A DNA stretch of 64,000 bases from Dromiciops gliroides (GCF_019393635.1 NC_057862.1:675110314-675174313); one strand, 5' to 3'; shown: positions 34,286-44,857, numbered from the stretch's first letter. A program made the numbers and translations. The notes: generated by a model not told the origin, from the letters alone.

Positions 34286-36061
34286 ATGGGCCCCAAGCGG
34301 AGGCAGCTGACGTTCCGGGAGAAGTCGTACATCATCCAGGAGGTGGAGAAGAACCCGGACCTCCGCAAGGGCGAGATCGCCCGGCGCTTCAACATCCCGC
34401 CGTCCACGCTGAGCACCATCCTGAAGAACAAGCGCTCCATCCTGGCGTCCGAGCGCAAGTTCGGCGTGGCCTCCACCTGCCGCAAGACCAACAAGCTGTC
34501 CCCCTACGACAAGCTCGAGGGGCTCCTCATCGCCTGGTTCCAGCAGATCCGCGCCGCCGGTCTGCCCGTCAACGGCATCATCCTCAAGGAGAAGGCGCTG
34601 CGCATCGCCGAGGAGCTGGGCATGGAGGACTTCACGGCCTCCAACGGCTGGCTGGACCGCTTCCGCCGCCGGCACGGGGTCATGACCAGGAACGGGGTGA
34701 CCAAGAGCCGCTCCCAGCCCGCCGCCCCGGTCCAGCCGCCCGCTCCCCGGGCCCCGGCCTCGGCGCCGGCCGCAGAAGGCGGCGGGGGCGGCGGCGGCGG
34801 GGGCAGCAGGCGGTGGTGGGAAGAGCAGCTGCCCGCACTGGCCGAGGGCTACGCCTCCCAGGACGTCTTCAATGCCACCGAGACCTGTCTGTGGTACAAC
34901 TTCCTACCTGACCAGGCCCCTGCCCTCGGGGGCGAGGCCCGGCCCAGCCCGCGGCGGGGCACCGAGAGGCTCATCGTGCTCCTGTGTGCCAACGCGGATG
35001 GCAGCGAGAAGCTGCCCCCGCTGGTGGTGGGCAAGCTGGCCAGGCCGCAGGGATCCCGGGCCAGCCTGCCCTGTGACTATACTGCCAACCCCAAGGGTGG
35101 CGTCACTGCCCAGGAACTAGCCAAGTACTTAAAGGCCCTGGACGCCCGCATGGCGGACGAGTCCCGCAGGATCCTGCTGTTGGCCAGTCGGCCGGCCGCC
35201 CCGGCCTTAGACATCTCCGACCTGCGGCACGTTCAGGTGGCCTTCTTCCCGTCCGACACCCTCCAGCCTTTGGAACGGGGTGTCGTCCAGCAGGTCAAGG
35301 GTCACTACCGACAGGCGCTGCTGCTCAAAGCCATGGCCGCCCTGGAGGACCATGACCGCTCCAGGCTGCAGCTGGGGCTCACCGAAGCTTTGCACTTTGT
35401 GGCTGCCGCCTGGGAAGCCGTGGAGCCCTCGGACATTGCTGCCTGCTTCCGGGAGGCTGGGTTTGGGGGTGGCCCCGGGCCGGACCTTGATGTGGCTGTC
35501 AAGAGCGACGAGGAGGAAGAGGAGGAAGAAGAGGAGGAGGATGACAATGAGGAAGAGGAGGAGGATGAAGAGGAGCAAGGGGAGGAGGAGGGAGAGGAGG
35601 AGGGAGAGGAGGGAGAGGAAGGAGAGGAAGAGGAGGAAGAGGAGAGCTCTTCAGAGGGGCTGGAGGCAGATGACTGGTCCCAAGGTGGTGGGGGGGCAGG
35701 TGGGAGTTTTGTGGCCTATGGAGGCCAGTATGAGCAGGGGGGGCCTGCTGTTCAGCTCCTCGAAGCTGGGGAGGACTCGGAGTCGGAGAGCGATGACGAA
35801 GATGAGGACGATGAAGATGAAGATGAGGACGACGAGGACGACGATGATGACGACGACGACGATGACGAGGTGCCCGTGCCCAGTTTTGGTGAGGCCATGG
35901 CCTACTTTGCCATGGTCAAGCGGTACCTGACCTCCTTCCCCATTGATGATCGTGTCCAGAGCCACATTCTCCACTTGGAGCATGATTTGGTCCATGTGAC
36001 CAGAAAGAACCACGCCAGACAGACATCTTCCCGAGCCCTGGCACACCAGAACTTAGCCTGA
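34286..36061 (+). CDS. CENPB: Major centromere autoantigen B (CENP-B), single exon, 591 aa
   Basis: CENP-B binds the 17-bp CENP-B box in centromeric satellite DNA as a dimer and helps organise centromeric chromatin in the nucleus. Seen: the N-terminus MGPKRRQLTFREKS matches the mammalian protein as I remember it. Residues 1-60 form a pogo/Psq-type helix-turn-helix (KGEIARRFNIPPSTLSTILK) and about 65-130 the second CENPB-type HTH, ending GWLDRFRRRHGV. About 190-400 is the degenerate transposase (DDE-derived) core, containing SVLLCANADGSEKLPPL-like sequence. Acidic tracts lie at 408-453 and 496-527. The C-terminal dimerisation region, about 530-575 (VPVPSFGEAMAYFAMVKRYL), is almost identical to human. 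Human CENPB is 599 aa and also intronless. The start has a full GCCACCATGG context. A run of nine glycines at 165-173 looks lineage-specific. From memory the DNA-binding domain differs from human at R15Y, E22K, A51S, Y59F and K96N. SPEF1 lies 8.8 kb downstream on the same strand, as in human. Confidence 0.97.
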   Translation: MGPKRRQLTFREKSYIIQEVEKNPDLRKGEIARRFNIPPSTLSTILKNKRSILASERKFGVASTCRKTNKLSPYDKLEGLLIAWFQQIRAAGLPVNGIILKEKALRIAEELGMEDFTASNGWLDRFRRRHGVMTRNGVTKSRSQPAAPVQPPAPRAPASAPAAEGGGGGGGGGSRRWWEEQLPALAEGYASQDVFNATETCLWYNFLPDQAPALGGEARPSPRRGTERLIVLLCANADGSEKLPPLVVGKLARPQGSRASLPCDYTANPKGGVTAQELAKYLKALDARMADESRRILLLASRPAAPALDISDLRHVQVAFFPSDTLQPLERGVVQQVKGHYRQALLLKAMAALEDHDRSRLQLGLTEALHFVAAAWEAVEPSDIAACFREAGFGGGPGPDLDVAVKSDEEEEEEEEEEDDNEEEEEDEEEQGEEEGEEEGEEGEEGEEEEEEESSSEGLEADDWSQGGGGAGGSFVAYGGQYEQGGPAVQLLEAGEDSESESDDEDEDDEDEDEDDEDDDDDDDDDDEVPVPSFGEAMAYFAMVKRYLTSFPIDDRVQSHILHLEHDLVHVTRKNHARQTSSRALAHQNLA

Positions 36062-37260
36062 CAAGCTGTCTTTTTTTTTGGGGGGGGGTCCCTGGACGCT
36101 GGTGCATCCCGGTCCTGACATGTATGGGATTTCCAGGGGGCTCTTTCAGGGACCAAGTGGTGATGGTGGTGGGGAATGGTTTCCAACATTGGGGGTTCCA
36201 CTCCCTTAGGTAATGTCCTACACCCCTGCACCCCTTGGGAACTGGGCTAGGCCCTGTGTCTACTTGGGAGCTGGGCCTGGGAGCTGGGCTGGAGTTAGCC
36301 TAGCCTTCTTCCTCTTGCCTTTCCCTTACCCCTCCTCCCTCTCCACCTTTTCTCCCCCTCCTTCCCCAGCTGCCCCCAGGGCTAGGATACCTGCTGTGAC
36401 TGGCAGGGCTATGTATAGGGTGGGGAGGGTCCCTTATGAGCAGGCCCCACCCCAAAGTGCCCCACAGACACTGACCAGCCGGGTCCCATCAGCAGGGGCA
36501 GCTGGTGGAGTGGGCTGGGGATCAGAGTGAAGACATTTTGCTTGGTGGGTAGGAGGGTGCCCAGAGAGTGCCAGCCTGCAGGTTCCCCCCCCCCAACCCT
36601 GCCCCCTTGGGCTCTCACCTTTCACACTCTGCATGGAGATTCAGCACTAGGGAAGGGGGCCCTTCCTCGGGAAGAGGGCTCAGAGGGGCCTGGAGAGGCG
36701 GCCCCTGAGAAAGCACTTAGAGACAGCATGGCGGCAGGCCCCGAGCTGCAAACCTTCAAGCCTGCCTGCCAGGGAATCTTTTTTTTAAGTGCCCATAGCG
36801 TTCCCTCGGCCCCAAAGGGAAGCTTTTGAGAGAAGCACAGTTTCCTCCACCTCTGAGGAGTTGGTTTCCAAACTGCTCCTCCTTAACCTCTGAGAGATTT
36901 TTTTCAAATCAAGGGCTCATTTCTTCCTGCCCCTGGGCTCCCGCTGCTGCAGGGGAGACTGGACGAGTTCCAAGCATTTCTCTTTCCTTGAGGTGTGAGG
37001 GCAGGGCGGGGTAGGGGGCCCTGTTTCTCTCTTGGGCATAATCAGGATCCCAAAGCTGCCACATCTTGCCTAGTCCCCCATGCTCCCCCACCCTTCTCCC
37101 TCTGTATGGTACCTTCCCTAAGCTGTTGCAAGCTGACAGGGGGATGGGGAGGTGTCATTACCTGCAGGGAGGGTGGTGGTGGGTCCTGGTTGGGTCGAAC
37201 TACTCTCCAGCTATTTCTTTTCCTAGTCTGAATTCAATAAACCCTTCCGATCCCCTTTTG
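36062..37260 (+). other. CENPB: CENPB 3' UTR
   Basis: About 1.2 kb of repeat-free sequence follows the CENPB stop codon and ends at a canonical AATAAA. The absence of SINEs, when both flanks are full of them, supports a transcribed and constrained 3' UTR. The length suits the roughly 2.9-kb human mRNA as I recall it. Confidence 0.7.
37236..37241 (+). terminator. CENPB: CENPB polyadenylation signal AATAAA
   Basis: AATAAA in the context TTCAATAAACCC, followed within 40 bases by a G/T-rich stretch (CTGGGGGTCGGGTGTTTTG) that can serve as the downstream element. It is the first AATAAA after the CENPB stop. Confidence 0.75.
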
Positions 37261-39370
37261 CTGGGGGTCGGGTGTTTTGACAGCTGAGGGGTGATGTGCT
37301 TTGTGTCCTGGGCTTTTTTTCTGGGGATGCCCCTCTCCCATCTCCTGTCCATATTGCTAGGGATGGGGATCCAGGAGTGCACGGTTCGGGAAGGGAGGAG
37401 GACAGCAGCTGGGTGGTAAGGCTGTGTCGATTGTAGTTGGTGTGGCTAAGTCCATTTTTGAGGTCTGGGAAAGTGGGTCTTTGCCCAAGTTTCATTTGAG
37501 GTCAGAAGAAGAAAGCAGTTGCAAATGCCTGCTGCCTTGATGGGCATTTGATGCAGAGCAGCTAGGTCTGGGTTTAAGAAAGGCTTATTGTCTGGCTTCA
37601 GGATACCTAAGTGCAAGGCCTGTCTCTCCATCACTTACTCTGTATGACCTTGGGCAAGTCAAGAGTCTTAAAGGGGAGCCCGGAGGAAGGGAAGGAAGAT
37701 GGCGTGCTTCTTGAGTGTGTGTGATAATGTAGACAGGGGCCTTTATGGGTGGGCATCTGTTGGGGCAAGGAAGCCCCCACCCCCATTTCCCCCCCATGCT
37801 ATCATAATCTTTGTCGTTTTACCATTAGAGATTCATTCCTTTAGCTAGTGCAGGCTTTTCTGTTAGAATGTAAAAATCCCTCCAGAGCCTTTATCATCCT
37901 AACATCTTAGCACTGGAGAACAAGGTTCTGGTGGTAATGAGACCAGGGAAGATCGTTGCCAAGCTGAAGGGGCCAGAGTCGAGAAGTGTGAAAGGCAGGT
38001 GGGAGGGTATTGAAGATCTTCCCTCCACTTCAGACAAATGTCTAAAGTTCAACTTTAGATTCAATCCGTCCAGAGGCCGTGGGCACATCCTGGAGGTGCC
38101 TGCCAGTGAATGAGACTTGATGGGGGAATGAAGACTTCTGGGAATTGAGACCTTGCGGTCTAATACCTTAGTATTTGGACCCCTGACTCCACTCCCCCAG
38201 GTCTTTGGGTCACCCAGAGTTTGCTAAGGGCTGATTATATAGGTACCAGAGGCGGTGCTAAAACACATTCCCTACTCTTGAGGAGGGGGGAGATGCCAAG
38301 AAGCATCTAGGAAGAGAGGAAATTCATCCAGAGGAGACAGAAGGCAGGCTGGGAGGGGAGGCTCCCTGACCCTAGACCCAGAGTGGGAGGAGACCTCTGG
38401 AGTTTGACCCTTCATTTTCCAGAGAGGTGAAAGAACTTGGTTGGGGTCACAGGGCCAGATTAGATGCTTTCCCATTCAACAGGTTAGTTATTAAGTACTG
38501 ACTGTGTGCAGGGTTTGTGTTAGGCCCTGGGAATCCAAAGACAAAATGTGTGCATCCTTCAGTAGGTTCACTGTTATCTTACCTGTAGCAGGTCTATGTG
38601 AGGAGGAGGGAAGGGGAAGGGCTTGGGCATAACTAACCCCTCTGCTTTGGTCTCTGCCAGAGTCCATTGAAAATTCAATTTGCCTCTAGCCTTCCTATTC
38701 AGACTTTCTCTTTTCTGCCCTTGGGTGGTGGCCAGCCGTGCCTCCAGCTTGGGATCTGGTGGTTCACGGCACTCATCTCTGGTCTAGAGAGAGGTAGAAA
38801 AAGCCACAGCTTTAAAATCAAGTCTTGGGTTTAAATCTAGCCTCTACAACTTAGTACCTGTGTGACTTGGGGTAAGTTACTCCCCAGACTCACTTTCCTT
38901 TTCTGTAAAAGAAGGGGGCTGAATTGGACAATCTAAAGTGCCTGAGATCTAGGATCCTGCTCTTCCCAACCCCCCAGGCTCTGGTGAGGCCAGTGGGGGT
39001 CGGGCTGGGCGCTTGGCCAGGCCTCTCCCTCTCCCAAACCGGTTTGCCTGCTTCTCTGGTGCTACTTGGCAGGTTTACAGGGGTTTGTCCCTTGAACAGG
39101 GTTCTGTTCTCTTGCATTCCCTGGTAGATGTGCTCCCTGTGGTTGGGGGTGGCTAGAACCCTCTGCTCCCAACACTTGCTCCCCTTGCCCTACTCCTCCC
39201 CATCCTCATGACCTCAGGTTCACTCAAGGAGGCTTCTTCGTTTGGGCTTCTGGGATAGTTTAGAGCTGAAATCGAGGGTCAACAGAAATCATCTTGTTCC
39301 CCCTTATCATAGGAATCCTTGATTCAGAGCTGGTAGGCACCCCAGAGGCCATTTTAGTCCAGCTCTCTCT
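37261..39370. other. Intergenic DNA, CENPB to SPEF1, no gene seen
   Basis: Mostly low-copy. Contains the unnamed repeat at 37,872-38,010, a MIR3-like piece at 38,300-38,470 and an L2/MIR-like piece at 38,470-38,560. Confidence 0.5.
37872..38010. repeat. Unnamed repeat, copy A
   Basis: AAAAATCCCTCCAGAGCCTT, AAGGTTCTGGTGGTAATGAG and GCCAAGCTGAAGGGGCCAGA; the same order recurs at 40,902-41,228. I cannot assign a family. Confidence 0.7.
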
Positions 39371-39520
39371 CTCTTTTTTTTTTGGTGAGGCAGTTGGGGG
39401 TTAAGTGACTTGCCCAGGGTCATACAGCTAGTAAGTGTTAAGTGTCTGAGGCCAGATTTGAACTCAGGTCCTCCTGACTCCAGGGCCGGTGCTCTATCCA
39501 CTGCGCCACCCAGCTGCCCC
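39371..39520 (-). mobile_element. Marsupial tRNA-derived SINE
   Basis: Full-length antisense copy inside an older MIR3-like element (39,300-39,600). Flanks AGCTCTCTCT and AGCCCTCTCT. Confidence 0.94.
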
Positions 39521-39753
39521 AGCCCTCTCTTTTTACAGAGGAGGAAATTGAGGCCCAGGGAGGTTAAGCTACTTGCTCAGGGCACAGGAGAAGGAGGAGT
39601 GTGAAGAGTTCCCTGCTTCAGGAGACACTCGGACTGAGAGTAGGGTCAGAGAACAGAGGCCGCTTAGTTCCAACCCCCTCATAATACTGCTGAGGATTCT
39701 GAGGCCCAGGTAAGGGAAGGGATTTGCCCATGATCACCCTGGTAGTAAGCCTT

Positions 39754-39905
39754 TTTTTTTTTTTTAAAGTGAGGCAATTGGGGTTAAGTGACTTGCCCAG
39801 GGTCACACAGCTAGTAAGTGTTAAGTGTCTGAGGCCGGATTTGAACTCAGGTCCTCCTGACTCCAGGGCCGGTACTCTATCCACTGCGCCACCCAGCTGC
39901 CCCCT
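39754..39905 (-). mobile_element. Marsupial tRNA-derived SINE
   Basis: Full-length antisense copy. Perfect 15-bp TSD CTGGTAGTAAGCCTT at 39,739 and 39,906. Confidence 0.96.
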
Positions 39906-39959
39906 CTGGTAGTAAGCCTTGAAAGTAGATGGTTCTAGGTTTTCTTGACTTCAGAACCT

Positions 39960-40855
39960 TAGCTCTTACCCCTGGGCGATGCCTCTCAGTTTTACAGATA
40001 AGGAAATAGAGGCAGAGGTTAAATTGCTTTATTCAGGGTTACATAAGGCCTCGCATGGGAGCCAACATTTGAATTCGGGTCCTCTTCAGAATGAGTCAGG
40101 CTCATTCCTGCTTGTGATGACCTGTCCTAGGAAAAGATCCGGGCTTGGCTCTTGGACCACCACCAAACCGTGAAGTTTGATCAGACTTTGTGAGCGTCCA
40201 GACCTGAAGCTAAGCCGGCGGTAGGGAGGGTAATTGGCAAATTCATGGACTTTCTTTGAAATTTTTTAACAGTTTGAGGTGGCCTTTTCTGGGAGCCCTG
40301 GAATTAATCCAGCCTCTGAGGGTTCCATGGAATTTTCAGCTGGGAGAGAGGAATCAGGGAAAAACAAAGGGTATCCCTTGGGGGCAAGGGTTTCTGTGGT
40401 TTAGCCTCTAAGTGGGGAGAGCACTGGACCTGGTGACAAGACCTGGCTTTGAATCCACCCTGAGACTGTGTGACTTTGGACAAATCATTTACCTCTCAGC
40501 CTGATGCTTCCTCTGTAATATAAGGGGGAACACTATGCCACCCACCCCATTGGGTCGTTGTGAGGAAATCCTTTGTACACCTGAAGCCACCATTGAAGTG
40601 TGAGTTGTCATTAGGATCGTTTGTGCCCGGCCCCCAACTGACAACCTCTAGGGTCATCCTGGGAGGTCGGGGAGCAGGGACAGCAGTCTCCTGCTTTCCC
40701 CTTTCCTAGCATTGGTTGGTTTGAAGCTATAGAGATCTCATGGGAAAGAGAAGTGGATTTGACGTTGGAGGACCTGGCCTTAACCAAGTGGCCCTAGTCA
40801 AGGCAGTATGGGGTAGTAGATAAGGCAGTGACCTGGGTTCAAATCCTGCCTCAGG
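39960..40855. other. No gene seen; MIR3/CORE-SINE fragments
   Basis: CAGTTTTACAGATAAGGAAA at 39,990 and a CORE-SINE-like stretch at 40,400-40,600; otherwise low-copy. Confidence 0.45.
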
Positions 40856-40901
40856 AAATTAATAACAACAGCTGGTACTTCTGTAATGTTTTATGGTTTG
40901 C

Positions 40902-41228
40902 AAAAATCCCTCAGGAGCCTTTATCAGTCAGTAACATGTTTTTTTTGTTTTTTGTTTTGTTTTGTTTTTTGCTGGGCAATGAGGGTTAAATGACTTGCCC
41001 AGGGTCACACAGCTAGTAAGTGTCAAGTGTCTGAGGCTGGATTTGAACTCAGGTCCTCCTGACTCCAGGGCCGGTGCTCTATCCACTGCGCCACCTAGCT
41101 GCCCCCTAGTCAGTAACATGTTAGCCCTGAAGGACAAGATTCTGGTGGTAAGGAGACCATGGAGGATTGCTTCCAAGCTGAAGGGGCCAGAGTCAGGAGA
41201 AGAGTGTAAAAAGCTAAGGGAGGTCCCC
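40902..41228. repeat. Unnamed repeat, copy B, with SINE inside
   Basis: AAAAATCCCTCAGGAGCCTT, then after the SINE AAGATTCTGGTGGTAAGGAG and TCCAAGCTGAAGGGGCCAGA. About 80% like copy A by eye. Confidence 0.7.
40941..41107 (-). mobile_element. Marsupial tRNA-derived SINE in unnamed repeat
   Basis: Antisense copy with TTTTG tail. Perfect 15-bp TSD AGTCAGTAACATGTT at 40,926 and 41,108. Confidence 0.96.
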
Positions 41229-41467
41229 AACCCCTTCCCCCATACCCTGGGAGGTAGGTTACTATCCCCATCTTACAGATGAGAAAACTGAGGCCTCCGG
41301 TGGTCAAGCACCTTGCCCAGAATCATTTGTAGTCTAGTAAGTAGATAAGAATCTACTGCATCCGGGTTTATTAGCAAAGTGTATTAGCAAAATGACAGAA
41401 CAAGTCACTGTACTCTCAGTTCATTCACCTCTAAAACTAGAGGGTTGGAATGTTCCCAACGAGCTCT

Positions 41468-41665
41468 AGATAAGAGGTTCTTAATCTGGGATCCATTTTA
41501 GGGAAATCTCTGAACTTGCCTGGGGGGAAAAATGACATCTTTATTTTTTATAACTTCTAACTACAGTTTAGCATTCCCTTCAGTTAGGAATTTAAAAAGT
41601 CATTATTTTGAGGAAGGGTCCTGAGGATGCCTCAGACTGAGCATGGGATCTGTAAACCACTAGAT
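41468..41665. mobile_element. hAT-like MITE remnant (tentative)
   Basis: AGAGGTTCTTAATCTGGGAT at the left end and GAGCATGGGATCTGTAAACC near the right. Confidence 0.4.
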
Positions 41666-41669
41666 GGAT

Positions 41670-42196
41670 CAGAAGGGTTCAGGGCATGAGGTGAAGTTGG
41701 CCCAAGCGGTCAGTCAGAGGTGGTGTTGCTAGGATACAGGCTGAACACCTTGGCCGAATTGTTCATTAGAGCCTCAAAACGCTTCCATGAGGTAGGTAGT
41801 CTTTCATTCCCATTTTACAGATGAGGAAACTGATTCACAGAAAGGTAAAATGACTTCGTGTGCATATGGATGGTTTGGGATTTGAAGGCAGGAACACCTG
41901 AGTTAAAACCTTAAATCATTTTCTAAATACCTGTTGTTGTTGTTATTAATGCTGGAAGAGATGGTGAGAGGTCAGCCAATCACAGGTCAGCTACTCCAAA
42001 CCATGCTTGAGACTTCTCTAGCTATCCAGCAACAGGTGGCAACTGTTTGAAAGCCTCCCTCAAAAGGCAGAGGCCCCAAGGCAGTCCATTACACCTTGGG
42101 GCAGCTGTGATTGGTAGGGAGTTTTTTTTTTCTCCTGTTCAGCTGAAATCTGCCCCCTTTGCAAAGTCTGTCCCCACATCAGAATGTGCTGAATCC
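41670..42196. other. No gene seen; MIR fragment and low-copy DNA
   Basis: MIR-like TTCCCATTTTACAGATGAGG at 41,803; the rest is unrecognised. Confidence 0.45.
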
Positions 42197-42346
42197 GGGG
42201 CAGCTAGGTGATGCAGTGGATAGAGCACTGGCCCTGGAGTCAGGAAGACCTGAGTTCAAATCCGGCCTCAGACACTTGACACTTACTAGCTGTGTGACCC
42301 TGGGCAAATCACTTAACCCCAACTAAGGGAGGGAAAAAAAAAAAAG
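42197..42346 (+). mobile_element. Marsupial tRNA-derived SINE
   Basis: Full-length sense copy. Flanks GAATGTGCTGAATCC and GAATGCTGAATCC. Confidence 0.94.
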
Positions 42347-42349
42347 AAT

Positions 42350-43660
42350 GCTGAATCCCATGGACTCAGAGGACCTGTGTTCAGATGCTGGCTCTGTGGC
42401 TCATGACCTCTGCCACCTTCTCCCTTGTTAAAGCTCTTTCCACATCTAAAAGGAAAGATGGTGGGATTGGCATGGATGAAGACGAAAGGCCCCATCCATC
42501 TCCAATCTGTCAGCCCTCTGCAGCCAAGGAGGGTTAGTGAAATCCTCTTCATTTTACAGAAGAGAGAATGGAGGCCCAGGGGCCTCAAATGTCTTGTCCT
42601 AGGTCACGCAGAAATAAGCAGAAGAGCCAGAATTTGAGCCTGGTTCTGTGTGCTCTGCTAGGAAGCAGTAGAGCCCATCCACAGCTTCTGAATGTGTTGG
42701 GGGTCACTTCCAAGCCCAGGGAGTAATTTTTCGGTGGAAACAAGGAAGTCTGTGAATCCTGCTGACCCCTGCCCTCCCCAGACCAGGAGGCTTTGACTTT
42801 CTGAAGTCCCTCCTTCTGGAGCTAAAGCTGCCCTTTATCGACCCTACCCTAAGTGTGCCCCACATTCCAAAGTCCCCCAGCAAAACTTCCTGCCCTGAGG
42901 CACCATTCTCTGCGATTGCACTACACATTAAGCCAGAAATGCCTGGCCTGGACTGGGAGACATAGTCAGTTTTAATGGATCAATGCATTCATTTAAATGA
43001 ATCTCTAACTGGTAGAATGAGGAGTGAGGGTGGGTAGAGACGCTAGGGATGCTTTTTGGGTCAATCCCTCCTAGTGCTTCTCTGCTAATGCTGATACCAG
43101 CCTGTTAAGTGTCCCTACTTCTCTCTTCTTAGGAAGTCACTAGGTAACCAGTCAGTCGCTTGGTTCCCATTTCTGACAGCACAAATTCCTGGTCTACAGA
43201 GTTGGCCCATTGCTCGTCCCTTTATTTCCCTTTTCCCTGGGTTAAAAAGCCCTGTCCCATACTTTCTTCTTAGGTCCAGAAGAACTCCAACCTTTGGTGG
43301 GGGTTATGGAGGTGGTGACATCCCATTTCTGAGGAGAGGTTTTACTTGGTGGAAAGCTGGTCCTTCTGGGGCCATTTCAGACATCCTCCCCCACGGCCAA
43401 ATTGGTTTTCAGGATTCCCTCCTCTCTGGCACACCACCCCCAGCACCCAGTGCCCTCACGCTGCCCCGGTCCCTCCCAGTTCTGATGTTTTCTCTTTACC
43501 AAGGCCCCTCTAAGCTCTGATATTGCAACCTTGGAGTTCCCTCCTAGCTCCAACATTGTGTTTTCAGGTCCATTCCTCGGCATTTTCTGTTTACTAGCCC
43601 TGGTCCTTTTCAGTTCGGACAATGACTATGTACAATTCATGTAAAGGACTTGGCAGACTT
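42350..43660. other. No gene seen; low-copy DNA with one MIR3-like fragment
   Basis: MIR3-like CATTTTACAGAAGAGAGAAT at 42,550. A string of CTCCAACATTG/CTCTGATATTG-like phrases at 43,450-43,620 is of unknown nature. Confidence 0.45.
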
Positions 43661-43664
43661 TCAA

Positions 43665-44035
43665 GTTAGTCAATAAATATTAAGGTCCTACTATGTGCCT
43701 GGCGATGTGCTAAGTGCTGGGGATACAAAGAAAGGGAGAAGGCAGTCCCTGCTTTCAAGGAGCTCACATTCTAAACACTCAGACACTTGTGTACAGGCAA
43801 GCAGCAACAGAGGAGACAAAGTGGAGATAATCAGTCGAAGGAAGGCTAGAGTTAAGAGGGATGGGGAAAGGCTTTCTGAAGAAGGGGGGATTTCAGCGAG
43901 GATCTGAAGGAAACCGGTGGAGCTGGGAGGCAGAGAGAGCATTCCAGGCATGAGGAACAGCCGGTGCAAATACCTGGAGTCGGGAAATGAGCGTCTTGTT
44001 CAAGGAACAATAAGGGAGTCAGAGTGGGAGGTGTA
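43665..44035 (-). mobile_element. L2 LINE remnant, antisense
   Basis: AATAAATATTAAGGTCCTAC, GATGTGCTAAGTGCTGGGGA, GAGAGCATTCCAGGCATGAG and GAGCGTCTTGTTCAAGGAAC. Confidence 0.7.
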
Positions 44036-44039
44036 AGAA

Positions 44040-44580
44040 GCCTGTTAGTCCTGTTCCTTCCTGGTCAGGCTCTAGGCAGTTCCTTAAGACTAAGCTGCAG
44101 AGGAGGCGCTGATAAAGGGTTTCCTCATGGGGGAGTTCTCTATCCCAATAAAACCACAGGTATTAGTTATTATTTTTCTGTTACACACCATTACCAAAAT
44201 GTAGCCTTGTGTTCATCTCCTTAGTGGTCCGCGTTTGCAGCTGGGGCTGCTCTGATGTGTTCATCCGTGACAAGGCAGCTAGGATCTTCCGGAGACAAAG
44301 CCGTAGCCCGGAGGAGAAAAGCTCTAATGGTGGAATTTCAGGCACCAGGGATAAGCCAGTGAGCAAGGGTTTTTTTTTGTTTTGTTTTGTTTTGTTTTTT
44401 GAAAGGCGAGGGAGACAGTAGGCCTGTCCTTTTCCCTCCCCTCCTTCCTTCAACATCATATAGTCGGTAACCCGCCCTATATTTGGGTCATAGCACTTCA
44501 GGTTCGAGCCCGCTCTCTATAGGGCGGTCCTGGCTAGGTCTTTGACATCCCTTCTTGTTCCGAGTATGGCACTTGCTCCG
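44040..44580. other. Unique DNA upstream of SPEF1, no gene seen
   Basis: Low-copy sequence with a (TTTTG)n at 44,370-44,398. It leads into the SPEF1 promoter. Confidence 0.5.
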
Positions 44581-44604
44581 CCTCCCAAGGCTTCCTTTCT
44601 TCTC

Positions 44605-44609
44605 ATTGG
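44605..44609 (-). promoter_or_regulatory. SPEF1: CCAAT box (inverted) in SPEF1 promoter
   Basis: ATTGG within TTCTCATTGGCCGC, about 250 bases upstream of the ATG and 34 bases before the ZNF143-like site. This is a typical NF-Y position. Confidence 0.5.
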
Positions 44610-44642
44610 CCGCAGTCTCAGGCAGGGGCGGGCACACCGAGA

Positions 44643-44661
44643 ACTACAACTCCCAAAAAGC
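44643..44661 (+). promoter_or_regulatory. SPEF1: ZNF143/Staf-like site in SPEF1 promoter
   Basis: ACTACAACTCCCAAAAAGC closely matches the promoter motif ACTACAAYTCCCAGVATGC, with two or three differences at the 3' end. Confidence 0.6.
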
Positions 44662-44685
44662 CTCGGGACCCAGGCGGCCGCCCCG

Positions 44686-44699
44686 GTTGCCATGGTTTC
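44686..44699 (+). promoter_or_regulatory. SPEF1: RFX-type X-box in SPEF1 promoter
   Basis: GTTGCCATGGTTTC, about 160 bases upstream of the SPEF1 ATG. The left half GTTGCC is a perfect RFX half-site; the right half is degenerate against GGCAAC. RFX factors drive ciliary genes, which suits SPEF1. Confidence 0.7.
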
Positions 44700-44707
44700 T
44701 GTAAACA
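44700..44707 (+). promoter_or_regulatory. SPEF1: Forkhead (FOXJ1-type) motif in SPEF1 promoter
   Basis: TGTAAACA directly follows the X-box with no spacing. GTAAACA is the forkhead core, and FOXJ1, the motile-cilia regulator, uses this core. Motif identity is seen; the acting factor is inferred. Confidence 0.6.
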
Positions 44708-44857
44708 ATATGGCCACCCCCAGGCGGGGTTCTAGGCTCGGGGCTCAGCAGGCAGCAGCGGTCGCTGGGGTCAGCTAGAGAGGTGGCAGCTGAGCGGCAG
44801 GGCTGGGGCTGGGGAAGGAACGGCGACTTGGGCGGGGTAGGAGGGCCGTGGACGCTC

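Larger units (their letters stand above)
40855..41345 (-). mobile_element. MIR CORE-SINE, antisense, broken by other repeats
   Basis: Left part TTATGGTTTGCAAAA, right part CCCATCTTACAGATGAGAAA. The unnamed repeat and a SINE lie between. Confidence 0.6.

Noticed and set aside
33308-34675. Long minus-strand frames of 189-334 aa
   Set aside because: Shadows of the G+C-rich CENPB promoter and coding region; no domain, Pro/Ala/Arg/Gly-rich composition.
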